Positions 34,901-47,266 of a stretch of DNA of 64,000 nucleotides are shown here, in pieces. Each line of letters begins with the position of its first letter. Position 1 is the stretch's first letter. This stretch comes from Fragilaria radians. Taxonomy: Eukaryota; Bacillariophyta; Fragilariophyceae; Fragilariales; Fragilariaceae. The stretch is from positions 160,095-224,094 of the forward strand of contig CAAAJI010000025.1 of the NCBI GenBank assembly GCA_900642245.1. Direction: 5' to 3'. The position numbers and the translations under genes were made by a program. The notes beneath the pieces are model-generated. The model saw only the letters and a list, made by a program, of their open reading frames with translations, had not been told where the DNA came from and did no database searches.

Positions 34901-35452
34901 TGCAATTGCTCAGCACTGTCTTTACTAAGACTACCAATATAAACAAGCCACAAGTAGGTACTACATACAGACGCCTATATTGTAAGGGTCCATTTCTTTT
35001 CTTATCTTAAATTGGTACCAAATTACTAGTGGGGGATATCAAGCAACGAATGTGCTACCAAAACGACACGGGTAACTGATGCAGAGCAATTTGTTGATGT
35101 CATTATAGTGACATGACAAGGGACGATATATGAGAGTATCTAAGCTCCGAATTTTGATGTTTCATTTGAAGGAAGCGTTGAAACGTTGAAACGTTGAATC
35201 AACTGTAAGTCATAATATGGTGAATTCGTTACAGGAAAAGCCAAATTTTTTCGGATAAAGCTAATCTAGAATCAATTTCAGATACGCATTTTAATAATGA
35301 AAAATCTACCTGCTATATGCAGTATCTGCTTGACATCTTGTCAGTAAAGAGGATGAAACAATTTTCGGATATTTGTGACTTCAATGAAAAATTCCATCAT
35401 AATTTTCAATTTTCCTTATGATATTGATGTATTTCCTATATTTTGCTACACT
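31910..35452 (+). repeat. 3.5-kb direct duplication, copy 1
   Basis: Aligns base for base with 35474-38981 (offset 3564 at the left end) with few substitutions and small indels. Copy 1 carries 31 extra bases at 35280-35310 and two 2-bp differences, giving 3543 bp against 3508 bp. The first ~620 bp are LTR-like and are followed by GGTTATCAAAG (about 32540), close to a methionine tRNA-type primer site. A copia integrase relic sits at 33124-33559. The rest is non-coding. The right end runs into a 20-N gap. Confidence 0.95.
33124..33559 (+). pseudogene. copia integrase C-terminal relic in copy 1
   Basis: Frames read ERLYQKQPEQPGHLQRYGEVG, then KFVDRCLLCVLVRHARNN, then AGNAYRMINMNTGRAFITID. This is the order of the copia segment between the integrase core and reverse transcriptase; the intact counterpart at 51690-51900 reads LRIFGEMGIV, GNSVDHANDVYRMLN and RIVDTRDVVW. 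A stop lies between the first two blocks. Confidence 0.7.
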
Positions 35453-35472
35453 NNNNNNNNNNNNNNNNNNNN
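35453..35472. other. assembly gap (20 N)
   Basis: Lies exactly between the end of copy 1 and the start of copy 2 of the duplication. Confidence 1.
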
Positions 35473-35473
35473 G

Positions 35474-38400
35474 CACAATGATAAATTATAATCAATTTAG
35501 TCTTGTGTAGGTTTAGAAGTTCTCTAAGGGAGAATTTCTTGACCCTTCTCAAGAGACGTTCGTGAACTCTCTTGAAGAATTAGGACTGGTTCTAAAGCTT
35601 CTTCCCAACTGTTTAGACAAGTCTCTTCAACTTGTTCATAAAGACAAGTTGTTGGTCAATAAGGATAAGTTAGTTTAGATCTTAGACTCTCTGCTATTAG
35701 AGAGCTAACTTAATAATTAAATCTTTATGTAGAAAACTACTATAGCCGTCCTAGACTAGATCCGGTGCTGGGTTGTATAATGATACTTTTTCATTGATAA
35801 ACAACATATAATCTTCACTAAGTACAACTAGTGAATAATTTGTCATAGTTAAACTTGTGGTAAATTTTTAACTGGATAGTTTACTTGTAATGTTTTGATT
35901 CTATTACTATTTAATATGAACTATCGGTACAGGACGTCTCCTTATACCAGTATACGTACACATCTTACAACCTATTGTGTTAGGGATTAGTTAATATTTT
36001 ATTTCTAAACTGTTATTGTGTACAACATATTGCCTTGGGGATTAACTTCCTGATCCTTCAGTCAAGGTAGGTCAAGCCCGCCTGTTACCTCATGCTTTAG
36101 CAGGTTATCAAAGTAGTCAACAACGTTACAACTACTTTTCATACCTCTTCCAGACTTTTCTTCACTTGTTCCGGTCATTTTTTAATTGTTTGCCAGCCTT
36201 CAACCTTTAGATTCCCTCTTCAGACGCAACCCTTGTTATTTCATTTTCTCTTTGATATCAAATGATGGAAAGACCCATTCAGAAGCTTAGTCTTCTTCTA
36301 GGATTACGCTATTTACTGATCAATTAATCTTTTCCTTTGATTTAGTAACTTTATATGGAATCGCTCGAATAGATAACATGCTTGTCCAAACTTTGTATAC
36401 TTATTGGTTGCATATTGCACTCCTTAAATTATATTAAGAAAGATGCTAACGCTCTTCAAGCAATTCGTATCTTTGGTTTGTTCATTTTAATAGAGATATC
36501 ACATGTATTCAGAATAGCTTGCATAATTATTTTCTGCCCATACAGTCTACATGAAGTGTGGATTCTCTGAGACTATGGCTTATCATCCATGAAGTAAGCC
36601 TCTATAGGAACTGAGGAAGCAATTAACAACATCTTTGAAATTTCGCAAGAGGATCATATCATGAAACAAAATTAAGCAATATTATAGTTGGAACAGATCA
36701 CAAGACTTCACATGAAAGATTGTACCAAAAGCAACCAGAGCAACCTGGCCATTTGCGAAGGTATGGAGAAGTTGGAATTGCTAATGATAAGCCCCCAAAA
36801 TGAAGTCAAAGTTTGTAGACAGATGCTTATTGTGTGTGCTTGTTGGACACGCCAGGAATAATGCCGGAAATGCGTATAGAATGATTAACATGAACACCGG
36901 GAGAGCATTCATCACAATAGACATTCAGCGGACGAAGAGATTCAGTGGAGACCTTAAAACCGGACATGTCAAGGACTATTTGATTAAAATTAGAGTCCTC
37001 AAACCCCAAAAGTCTAAGAAAAAGGATCATGGTGAAAAAGTGACGATATCGATAGCTAAAAAGAACTATTTTTCAAGGAGCCAGAAGGATATCATTAGTA
37101 TCGTAGAGAGAGCAAGAGTGTGAACAAGCACCTCAAGCTGAACAAATCTATCCATGGATTAGTTCAAGAAGATAGAGCGTGGTGGAAGTCAATTGCAAAT
37201 ATGAGTGCTTGTAGCCACCAATGCTTCATGGAACTTGGCGCATTGCACTTAATATGAATCTCATTGATCTTTTTCCGATCCAAATTATTTGAATTCTATT
37301 CCAAAAATAATCAAATACTGGTTGACGCCTTTCTAACTAACTATTTACTGCTCAACTGTGACATTACGACACATACACAAACCCTGCCTCACCGAATGGT
37401 CCTATATAAGGCTAACTAGCTTATGGAATTCATTAAGTCTATGTCTTAAAGTGTAATGTCCAAGGAATAATTCTCAGGTAGCTCTGCATCTCTTTTCTGT
37501 TCTCCACATTCTCCAGATGACGTTTTAAAGAAGAGCCTATCAATTAACCATGGTCTTACCAACAGGCGCCTTAAGCGTTAAGATATGGTGCGTAATCAAT
37601 CACTTGTTCCAAACCTCAGGGAGACTAACCTGGAATTTGTTTAAAGTGCTAGGAATACTTCAAAGGTCGGTTGCCTGGAATCATAAACATCTCTAACTTT
37701 ATTATAGCCTAACCTGTATATCTCAAAGTCTTCTGTCTTGCTTCATTTTGGGATTGAGTGGAATGGCGGGGCTCTTGCGCAGCATGAGGTAGACTTACAC
37801 AATTGACAAAAGTTGTTGATATAATGATTTTTATTCTCAAAGTTGAGAGAATACAGCGAGCTATTAAAATCTAATCAGGGCTATGTCTACAATTGAATCG
37901 TAAAATTTGAAAATCCCAAAGATTTAGAACGCTGCAAAAATTCACGTCACTTGAAGCAGAGAAGCTTGGAATGCATTACACAGTTACGTGAGGGACTATT
38001 AAGTTTGGCTTATGAACTATTTGTTGTGCTAATTTAGTGTTTCTAACTGTGCAAAGATGTGAAAATGCATAGAACATTATCTTTTCAAGTATTTTCTTGT
38101 CATAGCCTTCTGGACTGTAAATATCCGTCGTGGACTCATAGTTTCTATTTCTTTATTTTCCCTCATAAAATTTAACCTGCATTAAAAAAGGCCATATCTC
38201 TTTTGGTTCATATGTTTTGGCACGTCAATGCTGCTGAACACAGCAAGCCCAAGGTAATTACTCTGATACGAAATATTGTTAAATACTTAATTTTTCCTTA
38301 CCCTAAAATCACTTTGGACTACTCACCATTAACGAGTCTTCTGTGTTGAAATTGAAAAGATAAATCCAATTTTAGCTATGTTTGGAATGCAAACTAGAGC

Positions 38401-38981
38401 GTTACAATTGCTTTTTGCAATTGTGTCAAGTTTGTAATCGAAGTAAATCACAACATTGTTCCTGCAATTGCTCAGCACTGTTTACTAAGACTACCAATAT
38501 AAACAAGCCACAAGTAGGTACTACATACAGACGCCTATATTGTAAGGGTCCATTTCTTTTCTTATCTTAAATTGGTACCAAATTACTAGTGGGGGATATC
38601 AAGCAACGAATGCGCTACCAAAACGACACGGGTAACTGATGCAGAGCAATTTGTTGATGTCATTATAGTGACATGACAAGGAACGATATATGAGAGTATC
38701 TAAGCTCCGAATTTTGATGTTTCATTTGAAGGAAGCGTTGAAACGTTGAAACGTTGAATCAACTGTAAGTCATAATATGGTGAATTCGTTACAGGAAAAG
38801 CCAAATTTTTTCGGATAAAGCTAATCTAGAATCAATTTCTGCTATATGCAGTATCTGCTTGACATCTTGTCAGTAAAGAGGATGAAACAATTTTCGGATA
38901 TTTGTGACTTCAATGAAAAATTCCATCATAATTTTCAATCTTCCTTATGATATTGATGTATTTCCTATATTTTGCTACACT
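35474..38981 (+). repeat. 3.5-kb direct duplication, copy 2
   Basis: Second copy, 3508 bp, ending with the same bases as copy 1 (GCTACACT), after which unique sequence begins at 38982. Differences from copy 1 include a TGG to TAG change in the small frame at 36355-36570 and loss of the 31-bp segment. Confidence 0.95.
36688..37123 (+). pseudogene. copia integrase C-terminal relic in copy 2
   Basis: Counterpart of 33124-33559. It keeps glycine in LVGHARNN, where copy 1 has arginine; glycine is the usual residue in copia. Confidence 0.7.
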
Positions 38982-39447
38982 GTTCCAGTACTAAAGTTTT
39001 CAACGAAGAATTGAACCATTTAAGCGTGTAAATCAAAAAATACACCATTCATAGTAACTCGTATCCCTTGAATGATTTTTAATGGTCGTGTAAGCACGTT
39101 CGTTGTTCTCGATGTGTATTTTTTTTTGTATAAAAAATATTTGCACTATTGCTGACCAAGAGTCAACGCATAACGTTCGAATTCAAAAAAGTTCGCACGA
39201 CATGCTCGGAGTTAGTCATCTTGGAATCAAATTATTTAGAGAAACCAAGACTTTCAAAGGATTTCAAAAATTTCAGATGAATTTTTTCCGTAAGGAAAGT
39301 CTTTAAGGATAGTGTGTTCCGTTGCGCAAATTTTTCCTTAATATTCTATGCGGGCAGTTTGAGCACTTATATCCCTCAAATTCCTGTAAGTGTTGTATTA
39401 TTCACACCACTGCCTATTGTCAGAACTTGGTATATTTTCTGATTGCG
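38982..39447. other. 5' flank of the armadillo-repeat gene
   Basis: Unique sequence between the duplication and the start codon. The open frames at 39103-39306 and from 39322 lack protein character and are taken as leader or promoter. Confidence 0.5.
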
Positions 39448-42400
39448 ATGGCACCCCGAGAAGCAACCGGCACATTTCCAGATCAATTCTTAACCTTTGA
39501 CTATGATGCTTCAGCTGGTCTAGGCGTGCAACCGCCACACGAAGCTCCTGGAGGTCAAGCAGTCCCTGATCCTCAAACTCACGGATCTGCTGATCCAGTG
39601 CCATCGGATGTTCCAGGTCTTAACGCTCAACCCAGTATAAATTCTACGCGTGGGTCGGTTCAAATTATATCTCACATTGATCCATTATCGATTGATCCTA
39701 CTCTTAATGAGTCTTCGCCGTGGCAACATTCTGTTGATGCTGCAACACCTTTAAACATTCCTTTCGCACAAACATCTTTTCTTGACGTGTTAAATCCCAT
39801 CAACCAAACTGAAACATTGGGTATTGACACAGTGCGATCTATCCTACCGCGACAAGTTAGTCGAAGTCCTGATGAAATGAATGTATCAAACAGTGATGCG
39901 TCTTCCCCACCAGTACCGCCATCGGATTTATTTCAAACATCTTTTCGAAGCGCATTCGGTGGTCCAACTTCTAACTTGCCAAGTAATAGGAGCCCTAGGT
40001 CGAACTTACTCTCGTACCAGGAGACTATTGGCTCTGTTCTCGACAACAGCACTTCTATTGAAAGTGATGACGAAGATGACGAAGAATTACCGGGATTAGA
40101 TCGAACTTTCGATAGTGCAGCGTCAAGTATTCAAAAGTTCAATCAAGCTATTGATGTTGTTTCTGATGAAGAGGCTGGGAGTGAAACAAGTTCATGCTCA
40201 GCATCCTATCACTCCATTGCTTCTCTTGGAATGATAAATCATAATAGCGCATTCGATATGGCAAACGACCATCCACAGACTCCACAACCTCTTTGTCCAA
40301 GTCAATCGAAAGCTCCCTTATCACCAAATTCAATTATGCTTTCCTTTGGCCCCAATACCTCTGTGTCTGACTTGAAATATTTCGCGGAACGTGGATGTAT
40401 CGTAGCACTCTTACAAGCACTTACGACCCCTCGGCTTATTACTCTAGGTACTCGCATGTTAGCCGACTATGCGAAGATGTCAGACAGAAGAGTGGCTGTA
40501 GCCTCAAATCGTCGGATCTTGGAATTCATTTTAACCACTATGCTCGAAGTCTCCGAGAAATCAGATTTGCTAGGTCGAGAATATGCTGTTGAAACAGTTC
40601 GAAGCTTAACTGCTACAGAAGAAAGTGACCGATTCTTGATGAGCACTCCAGGGCTACTGAACGCGCTCGCCTTGGTAGCTCGTGGAGGACCTTTCTTAAC
40701 AAAAATTCAAGAAGGAACCGGGAAGATTACTGTTCCCCTTGCGTCTGAGAAAGCTAGACTTCATGCATGTATCGCAATAATGAATCTTAGTTGCGGAAAG
40801 GCGAATAAGATTGAAATCGCTAAAGTTCATAGCGTTTTAGAGGCAATGAGAGACGTCATGGTGAGCAATCACGAAGAGGCTCGATTAAAAGCGACCACAT
40901 GCATCAAAAATCTTAGTAATGCCGATGCCAATGATTCTGCTCTTCTTGGAACTCCAGGACTAGTGGAAGCTTTAGGACATGTTGCAGCAATAACTTGTAG
41001 TCCAGAGTTAGGGTCAACAACATGTACAACAAACGCGTGTTTGGCATTGATGAACCTTTCCATTTCAAAGGCTAATAAGCATAGAGTCTTTAGAACTCCT
41101 GGTGTTATGGAGGCTTTGATGATAGTATTAGATAGAACGACTTCGCAAGGATCAAATAACGAAGCCCGTATCAAAGCATGTTCTGCTCTCTCAAATTTGG
41201 CAATAGGATACGACAACAAAATTCCAATGTTTTCTTACCCTGGCTTTGTTGATGCGATATTGAACGTTATTCAGACTGATACTGGAGAAGCAAGAACTAA
41301 AGCTTGTTCAATTCTTTGGAGCTTCGCAGCCGAAATGAAAAATCAAGTTCCTGTAAGTATTGTAAAAGTAAAGGGATCGTAATTCTCTTGCTACAACTTA
41401 CCAAATTTTTGGTTTTCAGGTCGTACAAAGAGGCGACATCCTTCCTGTTCTTGTGCAGGTTGCTGAAGAAGATGGAACGACAGAGGCCCGTTTCAAATGT
41501 GTCGCTGCCTTAACTCTTTTAGCCGAATCACTCGAGAACGCGATACCCTTGTTAGAGGCTGGTGCCTTGATTCCATTGATGGATATTTTACACGAAGCAG
41601 GTTCTGATCCTACGCAGTGGAAAGGCCAAACGGCATCGTGGTGCGTCGGATTTCTGATGAATATAGCGCAGAGCGACGAAGCCGTTCCTTCATTACGAGA
41701 ATCAGGAGTTGTCGAACTTCTAACTCCACTTTTGACTCTTGATCATTATCAGAGCCTCAAGGCAGCCATGGCAATTACTTTTGTTTGTCGTTACGACGAA
41801 GGAGATGAAACTTATGATCTTCTTCGTAAAACTGAAAATGTAATACCTAAAATTATCAGTCTCTTGCACAACACCTTATCTGGTCGTGGTGGCAATGGTT
41901 ATAAATACGGTGTTTTCACATTACGTTCCTCTGTTGGATGCATAGCGGCATTAGCTTCAGGTCCTGAGTTCATGAAAGAAAGAATTGCCACCGCTCCTGT
42001 TTTGGAAAGTCTTCTTCGCGTCGTATCAGATTTCTGTGTTGATGGTGGAACGCAAGGTGCAATAGTTGGAGGCGGTCGAGACGATGCCTTGAGCGCGACT
42101 CTTGCAATTCGAGCAATTCAATATCTGATAGGTCATTTGATTCCAATCACAGGCAGCACTTCTTTTCCTTACGGGAAGTCGATGGAAGAGAGGCTTATGA
42201 AAGCTCTTGAATCTTTTGAAAATTGCTGCCACCCAGAAGTATCGGATAAGTCGCGATTATTAGCCCACGATGCCTGGTCTCGAATTAGAGGAGGGCAAAT
42301 CAAAGATAGCCTAAGGGCAGGATCATGTACCATGGGCCCTGAAGGCGATACAGATATGGGTGATGTTGCTCAATTGAGTCACTGTTGTGGCTTGGATACT

Positions 42401-42730
42401 CTACCTGCCATGGGAGAGGATTTTTTTCAGGCGTTGACTTATAACCAAAGCGAGACCTTTCATACCGTTGTTCATAACCATAGCATCTCTGATGATGGAG
42501 ATGGAAGTCATAGAGTTCGAACCTTTTTATTAGCGGATATGCGTAGCGGCAGGAGATTTGCCGTTCCCATTGAAGCCAGCGGTGGCAGGAGTTTCAACGA
42601 TAATCGTGTTTGGTGTTATCGACGTGGTAGATTCTGTGCATCTGGAGAAGATCCTGATCCAAACTTTCAATGGAATGAAGATTTACAACGAGCCTATGAA
42701 GCTGCAATAACGTTGCAACATATTCAATGA
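39448..42730 (+). CDS. armadillo-repeat protein, two exons
   Basis: Exon 1 (39448-41352) and exon 2 (41420-42730) flank a 67-bp phase-0 intron with GTAAGT donor and TTTTCAG acceptor; the spliced protein has about 1071 residues. I chose the ATG at 39448 (MAPREATGTF) because the upstream frame has no ATG and odd composition. Residues 1-300 are low-complexity, acidic and serine-rich. From about 300 there are armadillo-type helical repeats with recurring AIMNLS, CIKNLS, ALMNLS and ALSNLA cores and a TPGLVEAL motif between them; they continue across the exon junction to about residue 830. A C-terminal ~200 residues are unique. The family binds proteins; the partner is unknown. No catalytic motif is visible. 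Confidence 0.85.
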
Positions 42731-42883
42731 GATATAGCTGAAACTAGTCAAAATTAAGTATATGCGAAGAATAAGAATCCTAAGCTGATGGGGAAGATAA
42801 TATATATATAGGAAGTTACCGTAAGGAAGTGCGCTCCGTGCTTAAGGAAGTATTATATTCGTGGAATAGTTATAGGTTTACTC

Positions 42884-43117
42884 AAAGTTTGGGTATAGAA
42901 ATGCCTGATATTAATTGTCAACAACTCATGTCACTACTCCGTTTGCATTTTTCCTGTTGATATGAATAGTTTTTGTTCGAAAATCACGAAAATGGAAACT
43001 TAAAGTTTGGGTAAAGACCACCAATAGAAATTCCTGATATCAACTGTCAACCTTTCATGCCAATACTCCGTTTGCATGATTTCCTGTCGATGTGAATCGT
43101 TTCGTTCAAAAATTCAA
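42884..43117. repeat. imperfect ~118-bp tandem repeat, two copies
   Basis: Both copies begin AAAGTTTGGGTA and share CTCCGTTTGCAT followed by TTTCCTGT; they are about 118 bp apart and diverged. Lies just after the armadillo gene, perhaps in its 3' untranslated region. Confidence 0.7.
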
Positions 43118-44412
43118 GCTTTAACATAGTTGTAAGCTTAGCACTTCCAAAAGGAAAACATTTCAGTATGATAATAGATGCAAAAAAGTTAGAAATAATG
43201 AGCACTTGTATTTGTTTATTGCGATCAAATCATGGATTTTTCTTGTTATGTTGGCAAGTTGACAGAGGTCTTTATGTTAGGATCAGTGAATTGTCTAAGG
43301 AGCAAGAGAAAAATCTGAGTTAGCTCCATCCTCGACGGAGATTCTGATGTCTATTTGACCTAGCTTTTTCCTCTCCTGAGGATAGTAACCCTAACAACAA
43401 TAAAGCTTTTTCATAACTAGTAGTTGGCTCTTGCTTTGCTACGCAGATGTGAGTATTTATGATAAGATTATGAAAACTTCATTTCTACAGAGAATATTGA
43501 ATGTTGGATTGAGTGAGCCCTTTTTCTTTGTTGCTTGGAACTGCTTGTAATCTATCGTCTTAAGTACAAAAGATTTTCACATTTCAGCATTTGAAGATAC
43601 ACAGAATGTCCTGATTATAGAAATTAACATCTTGTGACTTCAACAAACTACAAACGGTTGCAATTCTACGGTGCAAGGTATTTATTAATTCTTAGTTTGA
43701 ACTGTAAGTGTCAAGTAAATGTGATATTTGAAGTGTATACGATCCATGTTGTTGCTTTGCTAGATGCATTTTGCTTATACCATTTCTAAGACGAGCTTTG
43801 GATTATTCAATTTGTCTACTGCAGATTAAAAAAAATCCTTGATCCATACAAGAATGAATAAATGTATACATTTGGTAACTTTCATTTAAATTCTGCTTTG
43901 GTCCAATTACAAATGTAGTCTTAGGAATTCTGCTATACATGCTGTAATATATATTTGCTATCTTTTGCACAGAAAATGGGTTTATTCGTCTTTGATAAGA
44001 AAATTTAGAATTTTGATGAAAGTGGAATGACATTTTTTTTCAACTAAATACAATTTTTTGACAGAGGGTAAGGTTATAAACATTCTTTTCAGTCAGTAAG
44101 CTGCATTTTTAGCAGTTTATTAGTATCTAACAGACACAATAAAGTAAAACATCCATGGCCCCGAATCGGGACCCTAAGCTAAAGCTGAATAACTTTTCTA
44201 TTTCTTGTACAACTAGTATTCACATTTTACGCTGTACTCAGGTTATTTATATCGGCCAAGTCTACAAGTTACAAATTTTCAAAAGCGATGGTATTTTCCC
44301 CAAAATTCAATTAATGGATCATTTTCTACGCGACTTCTACGTAAATTCTATTATTACTCGTTCGACGCTGCTACTAAATTGTGTGCTCATTCAATTGATT
44401 CCGAATAAGCAG
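43118..44412. other. intergenic with one dispersed motif
   Basis: No gene recognised. The 34-bp motif shared with 21076-21109 is at 43415-43448. A short plus-strand frame at 44155-44430 has no motif. Confidence 0.5.
43415..43448 (+). repeat. 34-bp dispersed motif, copy 2
   Basis: 31 of 34 bases match 21076-21109. Confidence 0.7.
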
Positions 44413-44920
44413 TCAATTATTACAGTCTAGTTTCTTCTTCCTTTCACAATCAATAGGATGGGTAAGACATAAAGCACTTGTCCAGATCATTGTTTGAAGC
44501 CAAGGTGCGTTTTGAATGTTGTTCCCGTCAACACTATCATCGTGATACTGGGTCCATTGTTTGATCATCTGCACAAAAGATGACAGCCACAATCGGCTGG
44601 CTTGAAATCTAGAGACAATGTTTCTTATCTTTCCAAGAATAAGCTTTTCCCAGGCCATAGGTGTGATTGCAACCACATTGTTATTTTGAAAATTTGTACA
44701 TTGATTTTCCAACATATAGGAATGCATCATTAACTACAAACAAGGTGTTAAGGGCTTAAAAACCGAGATGTCCAAGCATTGGATCAAATGAGCAGCATTG
44801 GGAGGAAGCAAAACAAGAATACTCATTAAAGAAATTGCCTCTGCAACAATCTCATCATTGTAGTGGTTTCTTTAGGTATCATTCATAAGCATCAATGGTT
44901 GCTTCACATTTTCCGTAACT
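44413..44920 (-). pseudogene. DDE_1 transposase C-terminal relic
   Basis: Minus-strand frames give ISLMSILVLLPPNAAHLIQ next to CLDISVFKP (third catalytic aspartate region; the usual Q-P before L-D is Q-C here), then NNVVAITPMAWEKLI and RFQASRLWLSS. These parallel LLPANATHLVQPLD and SGFEASGIWPLN of the element at 16109-18362. Only the 3' third remains. Confidence 0.75.
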
Positions 44921-46396
44921 TTCTTGCAGTTCCAAGTCAATGTGGCGGAATGTCTGGGTACTTCTGCTGCACATTTCTAAGCTTTGCAACGCTCAGATAA
45001 ATATGTACTGCTGCTGACAAGTCATCTGCAGCGTCGTCATTGAACACTAATGAAGATATCTAACGTAACTCAACAAAGAACAACAAGGTGAGTTTTGTAG
45101 TTTTTCAATCTTGCAATTTTAGCAAACCAATGCAGTAACGCTTTGAACCGATCATATTGCGGAGTTTTTAAATAACTGATTATGATTGGCTAGAAAACAA
45201 AATTGGGCTAACGGGCCACAAACCAGTGTTTTACGATACTTATAGGTTGTTGTATCTCACTTTGCACCCCCCGCCACACACACACAAGCAGGTACGTAGA
45301 AAACGTACTACCAACCAAAGTTGGATTATTGCGTTTTTGTCGTGATATAAACGATGTCCTAAGGACGATGGTAGAGTAGATACTAGGAATAATAGATAAT
45401 TTGGAGGAAGGAAAGTCTTGTGTTTGAATTTAGGATGAGATCTGCTCTCTATGAAATATTTAACCAAATTCCTTCCATACTGTCATAGTGTTCTCCTTGC
45501 TTTTATGTTCAGGCTCCTGTAGGTTGAAAGTTAGAACAAAAGGCAAGCAGCGTTTAAGCCTATTGGTGAAGGAGACATTATTTGAATTGTTTCCTTTATC
45601 ATTGATACAAGGACTGCAAGTGTTCATAAAGCCGTGAAAAAGAATGCTTGCTAAAGGAAGGAGAATCACTGAGATCAATGAAAATGAATAAGCTGCTTTT
45701 TGCCACGGAAGTCAATGCAATGTTGTGGAGATAGTCTTGCAATGCGGGCTGGAATGAATATCCAATAAGTGGACCCATCTTTCAAAGCAATGCTTTGTCC
45801 ATTGCCAAAGCAGTCAATGCAGAGACTGACTTTAAGGCATCCAATCACTGGCTTGATATATGGAAAAAGGACACAATGTCAAATCCTATGATAATCTGGG
45901 AAGGCTGAAGAGAAGCTCCCGTTGCAGTTTAGAAAAGGTCAATGTTGGAATGAGCTCTATTAGAGCTAATGAGTATTTATATATTAGGTAGGTGTAGGTT
46001 ATCCAATAATACAGGGGTATTGGATACTGCTATTTGTAGATTAATTGAGCAAGAAACGTCTTATAGTTATTGTGAGTTGACTAAAGTCAAAATGCTTAAG
46101 TAGGCACTCAGTCTTCTAAGAATACCATTGGTATGACTTAATTGAACAGTCCTTGGACCACTAGCTACGGCTGGTTATTCTAACTCGAGTTATTCATTAC
46201 ATAATGATTTTATCAGCATCCCGTATTTTCGGTCTGAAAAAATTAACGCATAATACATGCAAGTACCTGATAAGAATGTATACGGTGACGTATGCTTGAT
46301 GGATTATGTATGAAAGCACAATTGAGAACAGGCGGGAGGAACTTGTATGTTTTGGGGGCATTTCATGTCTTCAGTTTGTTGATCGGATTGTAAATG
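44921..46396. other. intergenic, nothing recognised
   Basis: Minus-strand frames at 45240-45467 and 45460-45678 are featureless. A stretch at 45260-45290 is rich in CACA. Confidence 0.45.
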
Positions 46397-46582
46397 TCAC
46401 CAACCAATAATTTTGTGTCTAATGTTATCAACCTGCTTCGTTAGAATATCCCCCACATTTTCGAGCGTGTTGACTAGCTCTACTTTGACACAGATTGTAT
46501 CACCTCTGAGAGAAAATGATGACAATGAACTTTTTATGGTTTGTGCTAGATCTAGGTTTTGGTGTGAATGATGAATTCTCAA
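46397..46582 (-). pseudogene. copia Pol C-terminal relic
   Basis: A 61-codon frame contains CVKVELVNTLENVGDILTKQ, matching the end of copia RNase H (D-I-L-T-K motif). Isolated. Confidence 0.65.
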
Positions 46583-46989
46583 TGGTTTGTCATGCCTAAG
46601 AAAGAATAGACTAAAAGAAATACATTAAATTAATAACTTTATGTGAAATGAAAAATATCCAGTCTGACATTAATAGATTAGACAAAGAGATAGATTTGTG
46701 TACCAGTGTTGGAGACGTTCAAGACTGTTTGTACAAGTGAATATAAAGAATCTATATATTCTATATATTTACACATCTGGGTTTGGGTAGTAAAGACATT
46801 AACTATCAACTTTTATTTATTCTAAAGCTATTTAAAAACTAAAGATAGTTTATTGAGAGAATGAACTCATATCCTAATCAAGATTCACCATAAAGTGAAC
46901 ACATCCATGTTAAGGGGTGTCGCAAGACCTTCGCAAGAGGGCAATGTGGCGCGGATGAGATCAATTTTAGTAAAAAAAGATAAAATGAG
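46583..46989. other. intergenic, possible LTR debris
   Basis: AT-rich. Two near-identical 25-bp stretches containing GAGATCAATTTTAGT occur at about 46955 and 46986. Confidence 0.4.
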
Positions 46990-47215
46990 ATCAATTTTAG
47001 TCAAAAAAAGATCATAATTTCACTTTGTGCAACTCATCATAGAGCATTGTGTGTTAGAGAGCCTCTTCACACTTAAATTGTAATCTTTAAAATAATTAAT
47101 TAGTTCTATTGCCAACTAGAATGTCTTCTCTTCACTGTTCTCACATATAACATATTACCTCGCTTATTCTGTCATAAACTAGACTAACCCTAAGATTAAA
47201 GAATATTGGTGATGC
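46990..47215 (+). repeat. LTR-like 3' end ahead of Gypsy copy G1
   Basis: Shares ordered blocks TTAGAGAGCCTCT, CTGTTCTCACATAT, ACTAACCCTAA and GGTGATGCAAT with the reverse complement of 58775-58900. Such a block just before a gag start is where the 5' LTR end and primer site of an LTR element would be. Left boundary not determined. Confidence 0.55.
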
Positions 47216-47266
47216 AATTCAATAATTGTGATCAAACTTAGATGAGAATCAGTTTGGAATTTCACC

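Noticed and set aside
44155..44430. 91-codon plus-strand frame
   Set aside because: No recognisable domain, and it overlaps the end of a minus-strand transposase relic.
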